From NCBI RefSeq assembly GCF_001045675.1, contig NZ_LEKT01000032.1, positions 1 to 33,751 on the forward strand: 33,751 bases of DNA, written 5' to 3'. Both the position numbers and the translations under genes were made by a program. The DNA comes from Megasphaera cerevisiae DSM 20462. GTDB taxonomy: Bacteria; Bacillota; Negativicutes; Veillonellales; Megasphaeraceae. The notes under the pieces are model-generated. The model was not told where the DNA came from. It was given only the letters and a program-made list of their open reading frames with translations, and ran no database searches. Shown in pieces: positions 26,347 to 33,751 of the stretch (the stretch's first letter is position 1; each line of letters starts with the position of its first letter).

Positions 26347-26838
26347 GTGAAAAAGATCATGCTTGTAGGACGTACAGGGGCCGGAAAGACTACGCTGACA
26401 CAGGCTCTGAAAGGGGAAAAAATCACATATCATAAAACACAATATGTCAATTATTATGACGTCGTCATTGATACGTCGGGCGAGTATTGCGAAAATCCCG
26501 CGCTGGCGCGGGCCCTCATCGTATATTCTCATGAAGCGGACATCGTAGGTCTGCTCGTCAATGCCGCAGAAGCCTACAGCTTATACAGTCCGAATATCGT
26601 TTCCCTCAGCACCCGTGAAGTAATCGGAATCATTACACATATTCACGATACCTATGCAAATTTACCCCAGGCGGCTTTATGGCTTGAACTGACAGGATGC
26701 AAAAAAGTTTTTTATGTAGACTCCGTAACAGGGGAAGGCATTCCTGAATTGCTGGCATATTTAAAAGAAGACGGTGATCAGCTTCCGTGGGACGAAAAAT
26801 ATGCACAAGAAGTCGAAAAAACTAATCCCCTGCCATAA
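26347..26838 (+). CDS. EutP/PduV-family P-loop GTPase-like protein
   Basis: This 163-residue protein has a Walker A loop, GRTGAGKTT (residues about 7-15), and DTSGEY in the G3 position, the hallmark of EutP/PduV. These small Ras-like proteins accompany Eut and Pdu microcompartments; Salmonella EutP has been reported to have acetate-kinase activity, and PduV to bind the shell. The start GTG lies 11 bp after AAAGGAGG. An ATG-CCG-TGA mini-frame at 26342 overlaps the GTG. It follows the shell gene by 40 bp, supporting a functional pair. Confidence 0.9.
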   Translation: MKKIMLVGRTGAGKTTLTQALKGEKITYHKTQYVNYYDVVIDTSGEYCENPALARALIVYSHEADIVGLLVNAAEAYSLYSPNIVSLSTREVIGIITHIHDTYANLPQAALWLELTGCKKVFYVDSVTGEGIPELLAYLKEDGDQLPWDEKYAQEVEKTNPLP

Positions 26839-26867
26839 GCAGGAAGTTCTTCTGAGGAGGAGTAACT

Positions 26868-27678
26868 ATGTTTCCTTATTTATGTGAATTTGTAGGTACC
26901 TTTATACTTTTGCTATTAGGTAATGGCGTTGTCGCCAACGTTTGCCTGAACAAATCCAACTTCCAGGGCGGCGGCCTCTGCATGATCACCTGCGCCTGGG
27001 GTATTGCCGTCATGATTCCGGTCTATATCTTCGGTGCCTATTCCGGCGCTCATTTCAACCCGGCCGTAACAATCGGCTTGGCTGCCGGCGGCCTGTTCCC
27101 CTGGGCAATGGTCCCCGGGTACATCATTGCGCAAATGGCCGGCGGCTTCTGCGGCGGTGCGCTGGTATCTATCATGTTCCATGACCAGTTTGCCGCTACG
27201 GAAAATCAGGCAACCAAGCTCGGCGTATTCTGCACCGCTCCGGCTGTACGCAATATTCCGCTGAACCTGCTCAGTGAAATTGTCGGTGCCTTTGTATTAT
27301 TATTTGCGATTATGGGAATCTCCAACGCAGCGGGCCTTCATCCGGCTCCCGGCGCAGGCCTTGCTGTCGGCATGAATAACCTGTATATTCTCGGCATCAT
27401 CATCGGCATTGGTCAATCCTTCGGCGGTCTTACCGGATATGCTATCAACCCCGCCCGTGACTGGGGCCCCCGCACATGAAATCTGGCTGGCATCCGGCGG
27501 CAAAATCAACCCCGCCCGTGACTGGGGCCCCCGTTTGGCGCATACCATCATGCCGATTCCCGGAAAAGGATCCTCCCATTGGGGAGACTATGCCCTTGTT
27601 CCGCTGGTAGGACCGATTATAGGCGGCATTTTAGGCGTTCTGCTGTATCAATTAGTATTCTCCTTTGCAGGAAAATAA
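26868..27678 (+). pseudogene. Glycerol/propanediol facilitator (MIP family), frame broken by repeat
   Basis: The frame from ATG 26868 encodes about 200 residues of an aquaglyceroporin with both pore motifs, HFNPAVTIG and INPARDWGPR, several membrane segments and the Asp after the second NPAR typical of glycerol channels. It then hits TGA at 27477-27479. A 61-bp unit that includes a second copy of the 29-bp NPARDWGPR coding sequence is the cause. Removing 61 bp restores a 249-residue MIP protein ending at 27678 with the last helix. The neighbourhood (EutS/PduU, EutP/PduV) parallels PduF, the propanediol facilitator. A real mutation and an assembly error both fit. Confidence 0.85.
27444..27533 (+). 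repeat. 29-bp direct repeat inside the MIP gene
   Basis: Identical 29-bp copies at 27444-27472 and 27505-27533 are separated by 32 bp, giving a 61-bp period that is not a multiple of three. The 32-bp spacer has no obvious source nearby. Confidence 0.95.
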
Positions 27679-27790
27679 AACATTCCGGGGGCTGTTTCTT
27701 ATGCGGAAAATCGCATGAGCGCAGCCTCTTTTGCATAAGCAGACCCGGTTCTGTACTAAATCAACCACACCATATATAAGGAGGCTTTCC

Positions 27791-29578
27791 ATGCATCACA
27801 CACTGACAGATTTTTTTGCCGCATTAGACACGCTGTACACAGACGGAAAAACAAAAGAAATTGAGGCGTTTCTCCGCCGTACCATGGAAGAGCATCGCAT
27901 CTGCTGCGGCGGTCACGATCAAATTTTCACAGCCGCCCTCAACGAGCTGGGAACGTATTACCGCGGCGTCAGCCGTTACGAAGAATCGGCCCGGGCTTTT
28001 GAAGAAGCCGGCCGGGATATTCTCAGCTATGGTACCAAGGACACGGTAGATTATGCTACCAACCGCATCAACCTGGCCGGTACGCTGCGTCTGATGAAGC
28101 AATACAGCCAGGCGCTGACGTTGTACGAAGAAGCCGGCAATATATACACCCGCCTCAACGGCAAGCGAACCTATTATTATGCGGCCCTGCTGAACAACAT
28201 TTCTCTGGTCTATCTGGACCAAAAGAACTATCAAAAGGCATTGGATTATACAGAGCAGGCCCTGCAGATTATTCGCATCCTTCCAGGCCACATGGAAGAA
28301 CACGCCGTTTCCCTCATTAACCGCGGCACCGCATACTGGCATCTGGGTCAGGAAGAAGCGGCGGCCACAGATGCGAAAAAGGCCTTGTCCATATACGACG
28401 CTCTGTCGGAAAAGGGCGTCCATTACGCGGCGGCCTTGAATCTCTGCGGTACCATAGATATGAAGCGCGGACACTATGACCAGGCCTATCAGCGTTTCTG
28501 CGCATCCCGTGATCACACCTACCACCTGTTCGGAGAAAACGAGGAATACAAACAGGCCGGTGAAAACGCCGCGGCGGCCGAAAAAAAGATGCGTCAGAAT
28601 GCCGGCCAGCCGGCAGTACCCGCAGATGCAGCTCCCACGCTCCCTGCACCTGCGGGAGCCGGACTGGAACTATGCCGGGCATACTATGAAGAAATAGGCC
28701 GGCCCATGATCGACAGCCAATTCGCCGCCGTTAAAGGCCGTATTGCCGTCGGGCTTGCCGGCGACGGCTCTGAATGTCTTGGCTTTGACGATGAAATTTC
28801 CCGTGATCATGACTGGGGTCCCTCATTTTGCCTTTGGCTGACCAACGATGATTATGCCGCCTTCGGACAAGACCTGCAAAAAGCCTATGATACGCTTCCC
28901 AAAACCTTCCGCGGCTGCACGCGGACGCTCGTTCCCGGCGGCGAAGGCCGTGTCGGCGTCCTGCGCATCTCTGATTTTTACCGACAATTTATCGGTCTGT
29001 CCCGTGCGCCGCAAACCATTGCCGAATGGAATAGCATACCGGAGTACTACCTGGCCAAAGCAGTAAACGGCAGTGTATTTACCGACCCATTGGGCCAGTT
29101 TACGGCTATTCGTAATGTCTTGCAGCAATATTATCCAGAAGACGTACGCCTGAAAAAAATAGCCGTCCGGGGCGCCTCCATGGCGCAAAGCGGCCAATAT
29201 AACTACGCCCGCTGCCTAAAACGGAATGAAGTTGTCGCCGCCGGCTGCGCACTCTATGAATTTGTCAATTCCGCCGTTTCCATGGCGTATATCCTTAATA
29301 AAAAATACACCCCCTTTTATAAATGGGCGCACCACGGCCTGCAGTTCCTGCCGGTGCTCTCTGCGCTGCACGACAAGATCACCCGTCTGTGCACCACGCC
29401 GGACACGGCTGAAAAAACAGCCCTTATCGAAGATATCTGCACGGACATACGCAATGAATGGCGTCTCCAAGGTATCGCCGACGGGCCTGATGATTTTCTC
29501 ATCACCTACTGCAGCGGCATCGTTGCAAAAATCAAAGATGACCGGCTGCGTTCTTTGCATATCATGCAAGAATTCTAA
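27791..29578 (+). CDS. TPR protein with C-terminal DUF4037 domain
   Basis: This 595-residue protein has two parts. Residues about 10-275 are helical tetratricopeptide-like repeats (for example YEESARAFEEAGRDIL, YQKALDYTEQALQII), a protein-binding scaffold. After a Pro/Ala linker, residues about 300-595 form a DUF4037 domain whose GFDDEISRDHDWGP (near 331-344) resembles the acidic metal site of nucleotidyltransferases. No function is established. The start at 27791 has AAGGAGG 9 bp upstream; the frame is open for 20 codons more without support. The DUF4125 gene follows by 12 bp. Confidence 0.85.
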   Translation: MHHTLTDFFAALDTLYTDGKTKEIEAFLRRTMEEHRICCGGHDQIFTAALNELGTYYRGVSRYEESARAFEEAGRDILSYGTKDTVDYATNRINLAGTLRLMKQYSQALTLYEEAGNIYTRLNGKRTYYYAALLNNISLVYLDQKNYQKALDYTEQALQIIRILPGHMEEHAVSLINRGTAYWHLGQEEAAATDAKKALSIYDALSEKGVHYAAALNLCGTIDMKRGHYDQAYQRFCASRDHTYHLFGENEEYKQAGENAAAAEKKMRQNAGQPAVPADAAPTLPAPAGAGLELCRAYYEEIGRPMIDSQFAAVKGRIAVGLAGDGSECLGFDDEISRDHDWGPSFCLWLTNDDYAAFGQDLQKAYDTLPKTFRGCTRTLVPGGEGRVGVLRISDFYRQFIGLSRAPQTIAEWNSIPEYYLAKAVNGSVFTDPLGQFTAIRNVLQQYYPEDVRLKKIAVRGASMAQSGQYNYARCLKRNEVVAAGCALYEFVNSAVSMAYILNKKYTPFYKWAHHGLQFLPVLSALHDKITRLCTTPDTAEKTALIEDICTDIRNEWRLQGIADGPDDFLITYCSGIVAKIKDDRLRSLHIMQEF

Positions 29579-29590
29579 GGAGGCCTCAAT

Positions 29591-30202
29591 ATGACAGACT
29601 TGCCAACCAGCAAAGAAGATCTGATTGCCAAACTCATCCACATGGAATGGGATATGTTTACAGCCGTACACAACACGGCCGGCCGGGCGCTCTGCCAGGA
29701 TGACAAAAAGACCTTTCTGATCATGCGCACCAGCCAATTTATGGCATGGGATGTGCCGACACTCTGCCGCTACTATTGCGATGTATATGACGCAAAAATC
29801 CATCAGCACAATCTCATGACAGACAAATACGGCTATATGATGGAAACCACCCACCCTGCCGAATACGCCGCTATCAAAAACGAACTACCCGCCATCAGCA
29901 TGGAAAAACGGCAAATGATATACCAAATTCTCCGTCAGCAGCGACACTGGCTTGAAGCCACCGCCGGCGCGTATCCCAACATTCTCCGCAGCGGCCGGCC
30001 GATCCGGCAGTCGCAGGCCGCCAAGGGAGATACGGCCTTTGAAACCTATACGCAAGGCGAGCTCATGACCTACTCCATTGATACCCTGAACGCGCTGTGG
30101 GCACACATGCAATCCCTGAAAGCCAAAGGACGCAACCTGAATGAAGAAATCCTTCAATACACGGCCAAGCTGTACGGATTGAACGGTATTGCCGAATTAT
30201 AA
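29591..30202 (+). CDS. DUF4125 family protein
   Basis: This 203-residue soluble protein has the features of DUF4125: an N-terminal LIHMEWDMFTAVHNT, a central AWDVPTLCRYYCD, and a helical C-terminal half. The function is unknown. AAGGAGG precedes the start and the gap to the TPR-DUF4037 stop is only 12 bp, so the two are co-expressed. A CTATCTG/CAGATAG hairpin begins just after the stop without a T-run. Confidence 0.85.
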   Translation: MTDLPTSKEDLIAKLIHMEWDMFTAVHNTAGRALCQDDKKTFLIMRTSQFMAWDVPTLCRYYCDVYDAKIHQHNLMTDKYGYMMETTHPAEYAAIKNELPAISMEKRQMIYQILRQQRHWLEATAGAYPNILRSGRPIRQSQAAKGDTAFETYTQGELMTYSIDTLNALWAHMQSLKAKGRNLNEEILQYTAKLYGLNGIAEL

Positions 30203-30270
30203 AACTATCTGACTCCAAGACAGGCGACAGATAGCGTCGTTCACCATAGCAGCCTGGTTATTGGCCCGCT

Positions 30271-30298
30271 TGAAAATAGCGGCTAATACCGTATAATA
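30271..30298 (+). promoter_or_regulatory. Orphan promoter in intergenic DNA
   Basis: TTGAAA (30271-30276), a 16-bp spacer and TATAAT (30293-30298) point rightward to no protein gene; a strong terminator follows about 90 bp on. Confidence 0.55.
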
Positions 30299-30304
30299 CG
30301 AAAA

Positions 30305-30396
30305 GAGAAACTCTGCTGGCAGCAATGAAAAATAAGAAGACGAGACTGCAGTAAATACGGAAAATATTTTCCTTTTACTGCAGTCTCGTTTTTTTT
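30305..30396 (+). ncRNA. Candidate small RNA, about 90 nt
   Basis: A transcript from the promoter at 30271-30298 would end in the terminator at 30341-30396 and be about 90 nt long. It contains an 8-codon frame, ATG to TAA (MKNKKTRLQ is nine residues), at 30325-30354 without a clear ribosome site. It may instead be just the operon terminator with a fortuitous promoter. Confidence 0.35.
30341..30396 (+). terminator. Terminator of the shell-protein operon region
   Basis: A perfect 15-bp stem, CGAGACTGCAGTAAA/TTTACTGCAGTCTCG, is followed by eight Ts. Confidence 0.92.
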
Positions 30397-30837
30397 ATTG
30401 TCTGTACCTAATAGCCCTGGCAGCAAAAAGAGACCGTCTTGATACTGCTCCTCGTGAATTAGATTCCTGGTCTAGTTCATGGAGGGCGGTACATGATGCG
30501 GCCCTTGCAGAAAGGATGTAACGCAGGGCCTATATGATACGGCAGACATGCTGCGTATAAACAGCAAGTTGCCAGGTATCAGCAGATAACCTGGGCCGGC
30601 TATGTGGAATACCCATGTATACGGACTGCTTTGTACCGGTTCCTGTTTGCGGGCGCCATGAATGGACGCCCCTACGAAGGGCCGGGGACCGCAGGACCTC
30701 ATAAGCACGGAGCGGTTGTCGTGATATCCAGCCGCGTACTGCCGGGGCCTTGACGATTCGTTGGGAAATCCCATTTAGTGAAAACGCGTAGGGATCGATT
30801 CATCGAGTCCGGCCCTGACGCCTGCAAGCTGCCGTAC
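30397..30837. other. Non-coding stretch with REP-like hairpins
   Basis: No credible gene is visible in these 441 bp. Two palindromic units in opposite orientation are present: GGGCGCCATGAATGGACGCC (30651-30670, arms GGGCG/CGCCC) followed by CCTACGAAG, and CGTAGGGATCGATTCATCGA (30787-30806). Both carry the CGTAGGG flank and a central ATTCAT/ATGAAT, like bacterial interspersed palindromes. Confidence 0.5.
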
Positions 30838-33493
30838 TTAGAATCGGAAGGTGGCTTGGATCCTCGTGTAGTCTCCCAGGCTGAAGTTTTCACTGCCGTA
30901 GAGGGTATCCCGCTTGCCGATGCCCTTAGCGTCGAAGGTATAAAAGGCTTCCAGGAGGATGTCTTTGGCCGGGACGTAGCCGCCGCCGACGGTAAAGCTC
31001 TTGATGCCGTCCAAATAGCGGTCGGGGACGCCTTCCGTACCGTTGCCGCCGAAGAAGGAGCCGTGCTGGAAGTATTTGTAGTCGGCGAAGGCATTCCAGC
31101 TGCCGGGTTTGTCTGTATCGGACTTGCCGATGTCGACGCGGGCCACCCAGAAGTGGGGCGTACCGCCACTGGCTCGGCCGCCGAAGTCAAAGGTGGAGTT
31201 GCCCGCTTCATGATTTTCGTAGATCGTATGACCATTCATATAACGGCCAAAGTCCGTGCGGTTCTGGCCATAATCTAGGGAGACCGTAGCCTTGTCGCCG
31301 ACGTTCCACTTCGCACCGACGCCAAAGACGTTGGCCAACTGATCAAAGGAAGCGATATCATTCACATCGCCGTGGGCCGCTGCAAAGGAGTGATTGTCGT
31401 CGCCAGTGGAGCGCAGGTACCAGGCCATGACGCCGAAGTCCGGCGAGAAGGAATGCTTCGCCTGGATGTAGGCGGCCCGTTCGATGGCGGGAATCGTGTC
31501 CTTTTGCAAAACGATCCCCGTCACTTTCACACAAAGACCGGTCACGTTCCCTAACTCTTCTCTGGGCAGCACATTCTGCTGTCTCTGTGTCACTCGTATA
31601 TTTTTCGCAATAATATCAAAATACGCCTTAGCAACCTGGGGTACTCCATTGATCAATTTAGCATGCTGTAAATCCGAATAATCATACCCTATGGAACTTT
31701 CCCCGTATGCACTTTCTATTATTGCATTATATACTGTTGCCTTTAATGACCCTTCCGTATTCAAATCCCATCCTACAAAGGTCCCACCATTTTTCACGGC
31801 TTGTGCTTCCGCTTTTTGCTGATACGAAGTACATATGGCATCGCCATGTTCAGCATACCATTTCTGCATGTCAGATGGGCCTTCCAACAAAATTCCATCA
31901 TTATAATTTACCTTAAAATCTGGATTTTGCAGATAATCTGAAGCCTGCCCACCATAAAGTATGCCTGTTTTCGTTTCTCCTGTTTTTTGATCTCTATAAA
32001 TATATGATAGGTTGGCCCTATTACACTATACGAACCACTCCATTCATCCTCAATAGCCGCTCCATTATAGGCCTGTTCCGCTATATCATGCATTCGTTTT
32101 ATAATAGCCATCTTTTCTTCCGGAGTGGTTGCCTTTTTAAGCTGCTGTAAGAAGCTGATCGCATCCGGAGCCCCCGGAACAATCACTTCTCCCATTTCCC
32201 GGTCCTTCGTATCATAATCAATCCCAATAAACTCTTCTGCTGTCGGCGCCCAATAAAAGGTCTGCCGTGTCGCAGGGGTATAGGCCGAATCATTGATGCC
32301 GGTACTGGAGCTGAAATCGCCGTAGCCCAGGCGGATCTGATTCTTACCGCTGGTCCACACGGCGCGGCCGCCATCGTATCCTTGCCAAACCAATAGCCCG
32401 TGACACCCATAGCTTCCGTAAGACGGCCGATAGAGAAGTCCCACTTATCAGCATGCTGGGTCACATCCATATTTTCCAGACGCTGATGATTCAAGCCTTT
32501 GGCGTCACTGACGTCGTGCTTTGTATCGACGCCGCTCATACCAGATGCACTGCCCAGGACGGTAACATTCGTATTGTCGCCAATGCGGACATCAAAGCCG
32601 AGACGGAGACGCTGTTCAAAGCCATGTTCCTTTTGATCGAGCATGTTTTTCGCCGCATCGCCTACATGCGTCGTCGCCGTCACCGTAGCCTCCGGCTTGT
32701 CGCTGCCGCCATGGACGTTCCAGCGGGCTTGATAGTCGCCGATCAGCTCCACGCCGGGCTTCTTGTCCACAGCAAAGGGCGCCGTAATAAAGGCCTCGCG
32801 CTGTACGCTCTGTTCTGCAGCCGCACTTGCCGTTCCGCCTACACCGGCGTTCCTATCTTTCCCTGCCACACCCGTTCCTTGCCCTCTTGCAACGGCATTC
32901 GTTACAACGGCCTTTTTCTCTTCATCCTTCTTATGTCCATCGTAGCCAAACTTCATATTGAAACCCATTTTGTAGACCCGTTCCTGCAAGGCCCGTTCGT
33001 AGTCATGGTGATTGAAAATATTGTCAACGCCGAAATAGACGAGAGAGTCCTTGTCCAGCTTCTTCTGGATGATAACATTCCAGATGCCGAAGGTCTTCTT
33101 TTGGTAGGTCTGCTTGCCTCCTTCAGCAAAGTTGTATTTAATGATCGCCGAGTTTCCCGTAACGTCTCCGTTCGGATCTTTATAAGAAGTCATATAATTC
33201 CCGTTTCCGGCTACAGAATTGCTGTCGAGCATGTTGATGTAGTAGTCCCCCCAGAGCGAGCCGCTCCAGCCGCTTTTCACATTGTCATAGGAGATGCCGA
33301 TATCGACCTTGTGCTGGGGCTTATCCAGGAACTGACGGGGCATGTCGGGATCGCTTTTGTTCACGGCATGGAGCCAGGCATAGCCCAGTTTCCCCTTCCA
33401 ATGGCTGCCGAATTTCTGTTCTATCGAAGCCTGAAATCCCGTGATTTCCGCTTTGCCGATATTCTTGAAGCTGTAAATCATATCGAGTGGATT
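30838..33493 (-). pseudogene. TonB-dependent receptor barrel fused to porin barrel, truncated and frameshifted
   Basis: Read leftward, about 190 residues form the C-terminal beta-barrel of a TonB-dependent receptor (FKNIGKAEITGFQASIEQKF, VYFGVDNIFNHHDYERAL, ending YKMGFNMKFGYD). A low-complexity Lys/Ala/Gly linker of about 60 residues follows, then a second barrel like a porin that ends in the outer-membrane signature TRIQATFRF. Two one-base frameshifts break it: near 32380 (one G short in a GG run) and near 31998 (one T short in a TTT run). Restoring both gives one continuous frame. The 5' part, with signal peptide, plug domain and TonB box, is missing because an IS30-type element ends at about 33494. 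Outer-membrane location is expected for an intact relative. Confidence 0.8.
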
Positions 33494-33751
33494 TAAAAAT
33501 TTTCTAAAATTGCAAGTTCAAATTGAACACCTTTAACCAAATAATTTAAGCTGCATAGACGGTATCTAAATAAGCTTCAAATAAATCATCAGGCGTATCA
33601 TACTCAAGGGACTTTCTAGGTAATGAATTCATATCCTCTGCAAACCAGAGAATCTGCTCAGCAGAGTAGTTTTCGATAGACTTTCCTTTAGGTACGTACT
33701 TTCTGAAAATGCGATTGTGACGCTCATTTTGAGCTCTCTCATAAGAGCTAT
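33494..33751 (-). mobile_element. IS30-family insertion sequence, one end
   Basis: The element begins where the receptor reading frame stops making sense (about 33494-33500) and runs off the right edge. The end is AT-rich (TTTAAAAATTTTCTAAAATT) and lies about 50 bp beyond the transposase stop, as expected for an IS terminus. The other end and the target duplication are outside the window. Confidence 0.8.
33546..33751 (-). CDS. IS30-family transposase, C-terminal part (partial)
   Basis: The last 68 residues of a DDE transposase are readable on the minus strand, ending at TAA 33546-33548. SSYERAQNERHNRIFRKYVPKG corresponds to the IS30 catalytic Glu region (S-ERG-NEN-N-LIR-FPKG), and the end, NSLPRKSLEYDTPDDLFEA, to the family's NNRPRKxLGYxTPxExF. 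The motif is listed in shortened form where over twenty residues: SYERAQNERHN then IFRKYVPKG. The start lies outside the window. Confidence 0.92.
   Translation of the reverse strand, partial: SSYERAQNERHNRIFRKYVPKGKSIENYSAEQILWFAEDMNSLPRKSLEYDTPDDLFEAYLDTVYAA

Noticed and set aside
27444-27533. CRISPR-like repeat-spacer pattern
   Set aside because: Only two 29-bp copies with one 32-bp spacer are present, and the repeat codes the MIP pore motif in frame; there is no array or cas gene.
27824-28525. Minus-strand open frame of 233 codons
   Set aside because: It lies opposite the TPR repeats of the plus-strand TPR-DUF4037 gene and has no start context or recognisable motif.
30472-30774. Minus-strand 100-codon frame
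   Set aside because: It reads through the REP-like palindromes and lacks a ribosome site; such repeat DNA often yields spurious frames.
30778-31278. Plus-strand 166-codon frame
   Set aside because: It is a shadow of the porin-like C-terminal coding sequence on the minus strand.
32453-33496. Long plus-strand open frame of 347 codons
   Set aside because: It is antisense to the TonB-receptor/porin gene, whose barrel motifs are clear on the minus strand; its own sequence shows no family motif.

Overview
The window looks like chromosomal DNA from a diderm, fermentative member of the Firmicutes, most probably Negativicutes (Megasphaera/Veillonellaceae-like). Firmicute hallmarks are the cdaA-cdaR-glmM cluster, a glmS ribozyme, and a CggR-controlled glycolytic cluster. 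Diderm hallmarks are a TonB-dependent receptor barrel and a porin barrel at the right end. An [FeFe]-hydrogenase domain and two phosphotransacetylases point to an anaerobe that makes acetate and H2. The genus is an inference; no rRNA gene lies inside the window.

Layout. 1-292: leftward promoter and leader that look like those of an rRNA operon starting just outside the window. 293-4124 (minus): a stand-alone phosphate acetyltransferase (Pta) and, upstream of it, an 824-residue protein in which a complete Pta is joined to a complete [FeFe]-hydrogenase. 4361-11234 (minus): glmS behind a ribozyme, glmM, a COG2509-type flavoprotein, cdaR and cdaA, linking cell-wall amino-sugar supply to c-di-AMP. 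11381-14690 (minus): Rrf2 regulator, Pit phosphate transporter with its DUF47 partner, and a LytTR response regulator lacking the phospho-acceptor Asp. 14909-23066 (minus): glycolysis genes tpiA, pgk, gap, cggR, gap, gpmI, gap, with three different GAPDHs. 23236-24627 (minus): a YdcF-like protein and a C39-like putative cysteine peptidase.

The strand then switches. 24854-25033 (plus) is a 59-residue Cys-containing protein. 25172-25522 is tmRNA. 25914-30202 (plus) is an apparent operon: an EutS/PduU-type microcompartment shell protein, an EutP/PduV-type GTPase, a glycerol/propanediol facilitator broken by a 61-bp repeat, a TPR-DUF4037 protein and a DUF4125 protein. No other microcompartment gene is present. 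A possible short RNA (promoter plus terminator) and REP-like hairpins follow. 30838-33493 (minus) is a broken TonB-receptor/porin double-barrel gene with two one-base frameshifts, cut at its 5' side by an IS30-family element that runs off the window.

How the genes fit together: glycolysis gives pyruvate, and ferredoxin-dependent pyruvate oxidation (not in the window) would give acetyl-CoA plus reduced ferredoxin. The Pta-hydrogenase fusion carries the two activities that dispose of exactly these products. This fusion and the minimal shell-protein operon are the two most unusual parts of the window.
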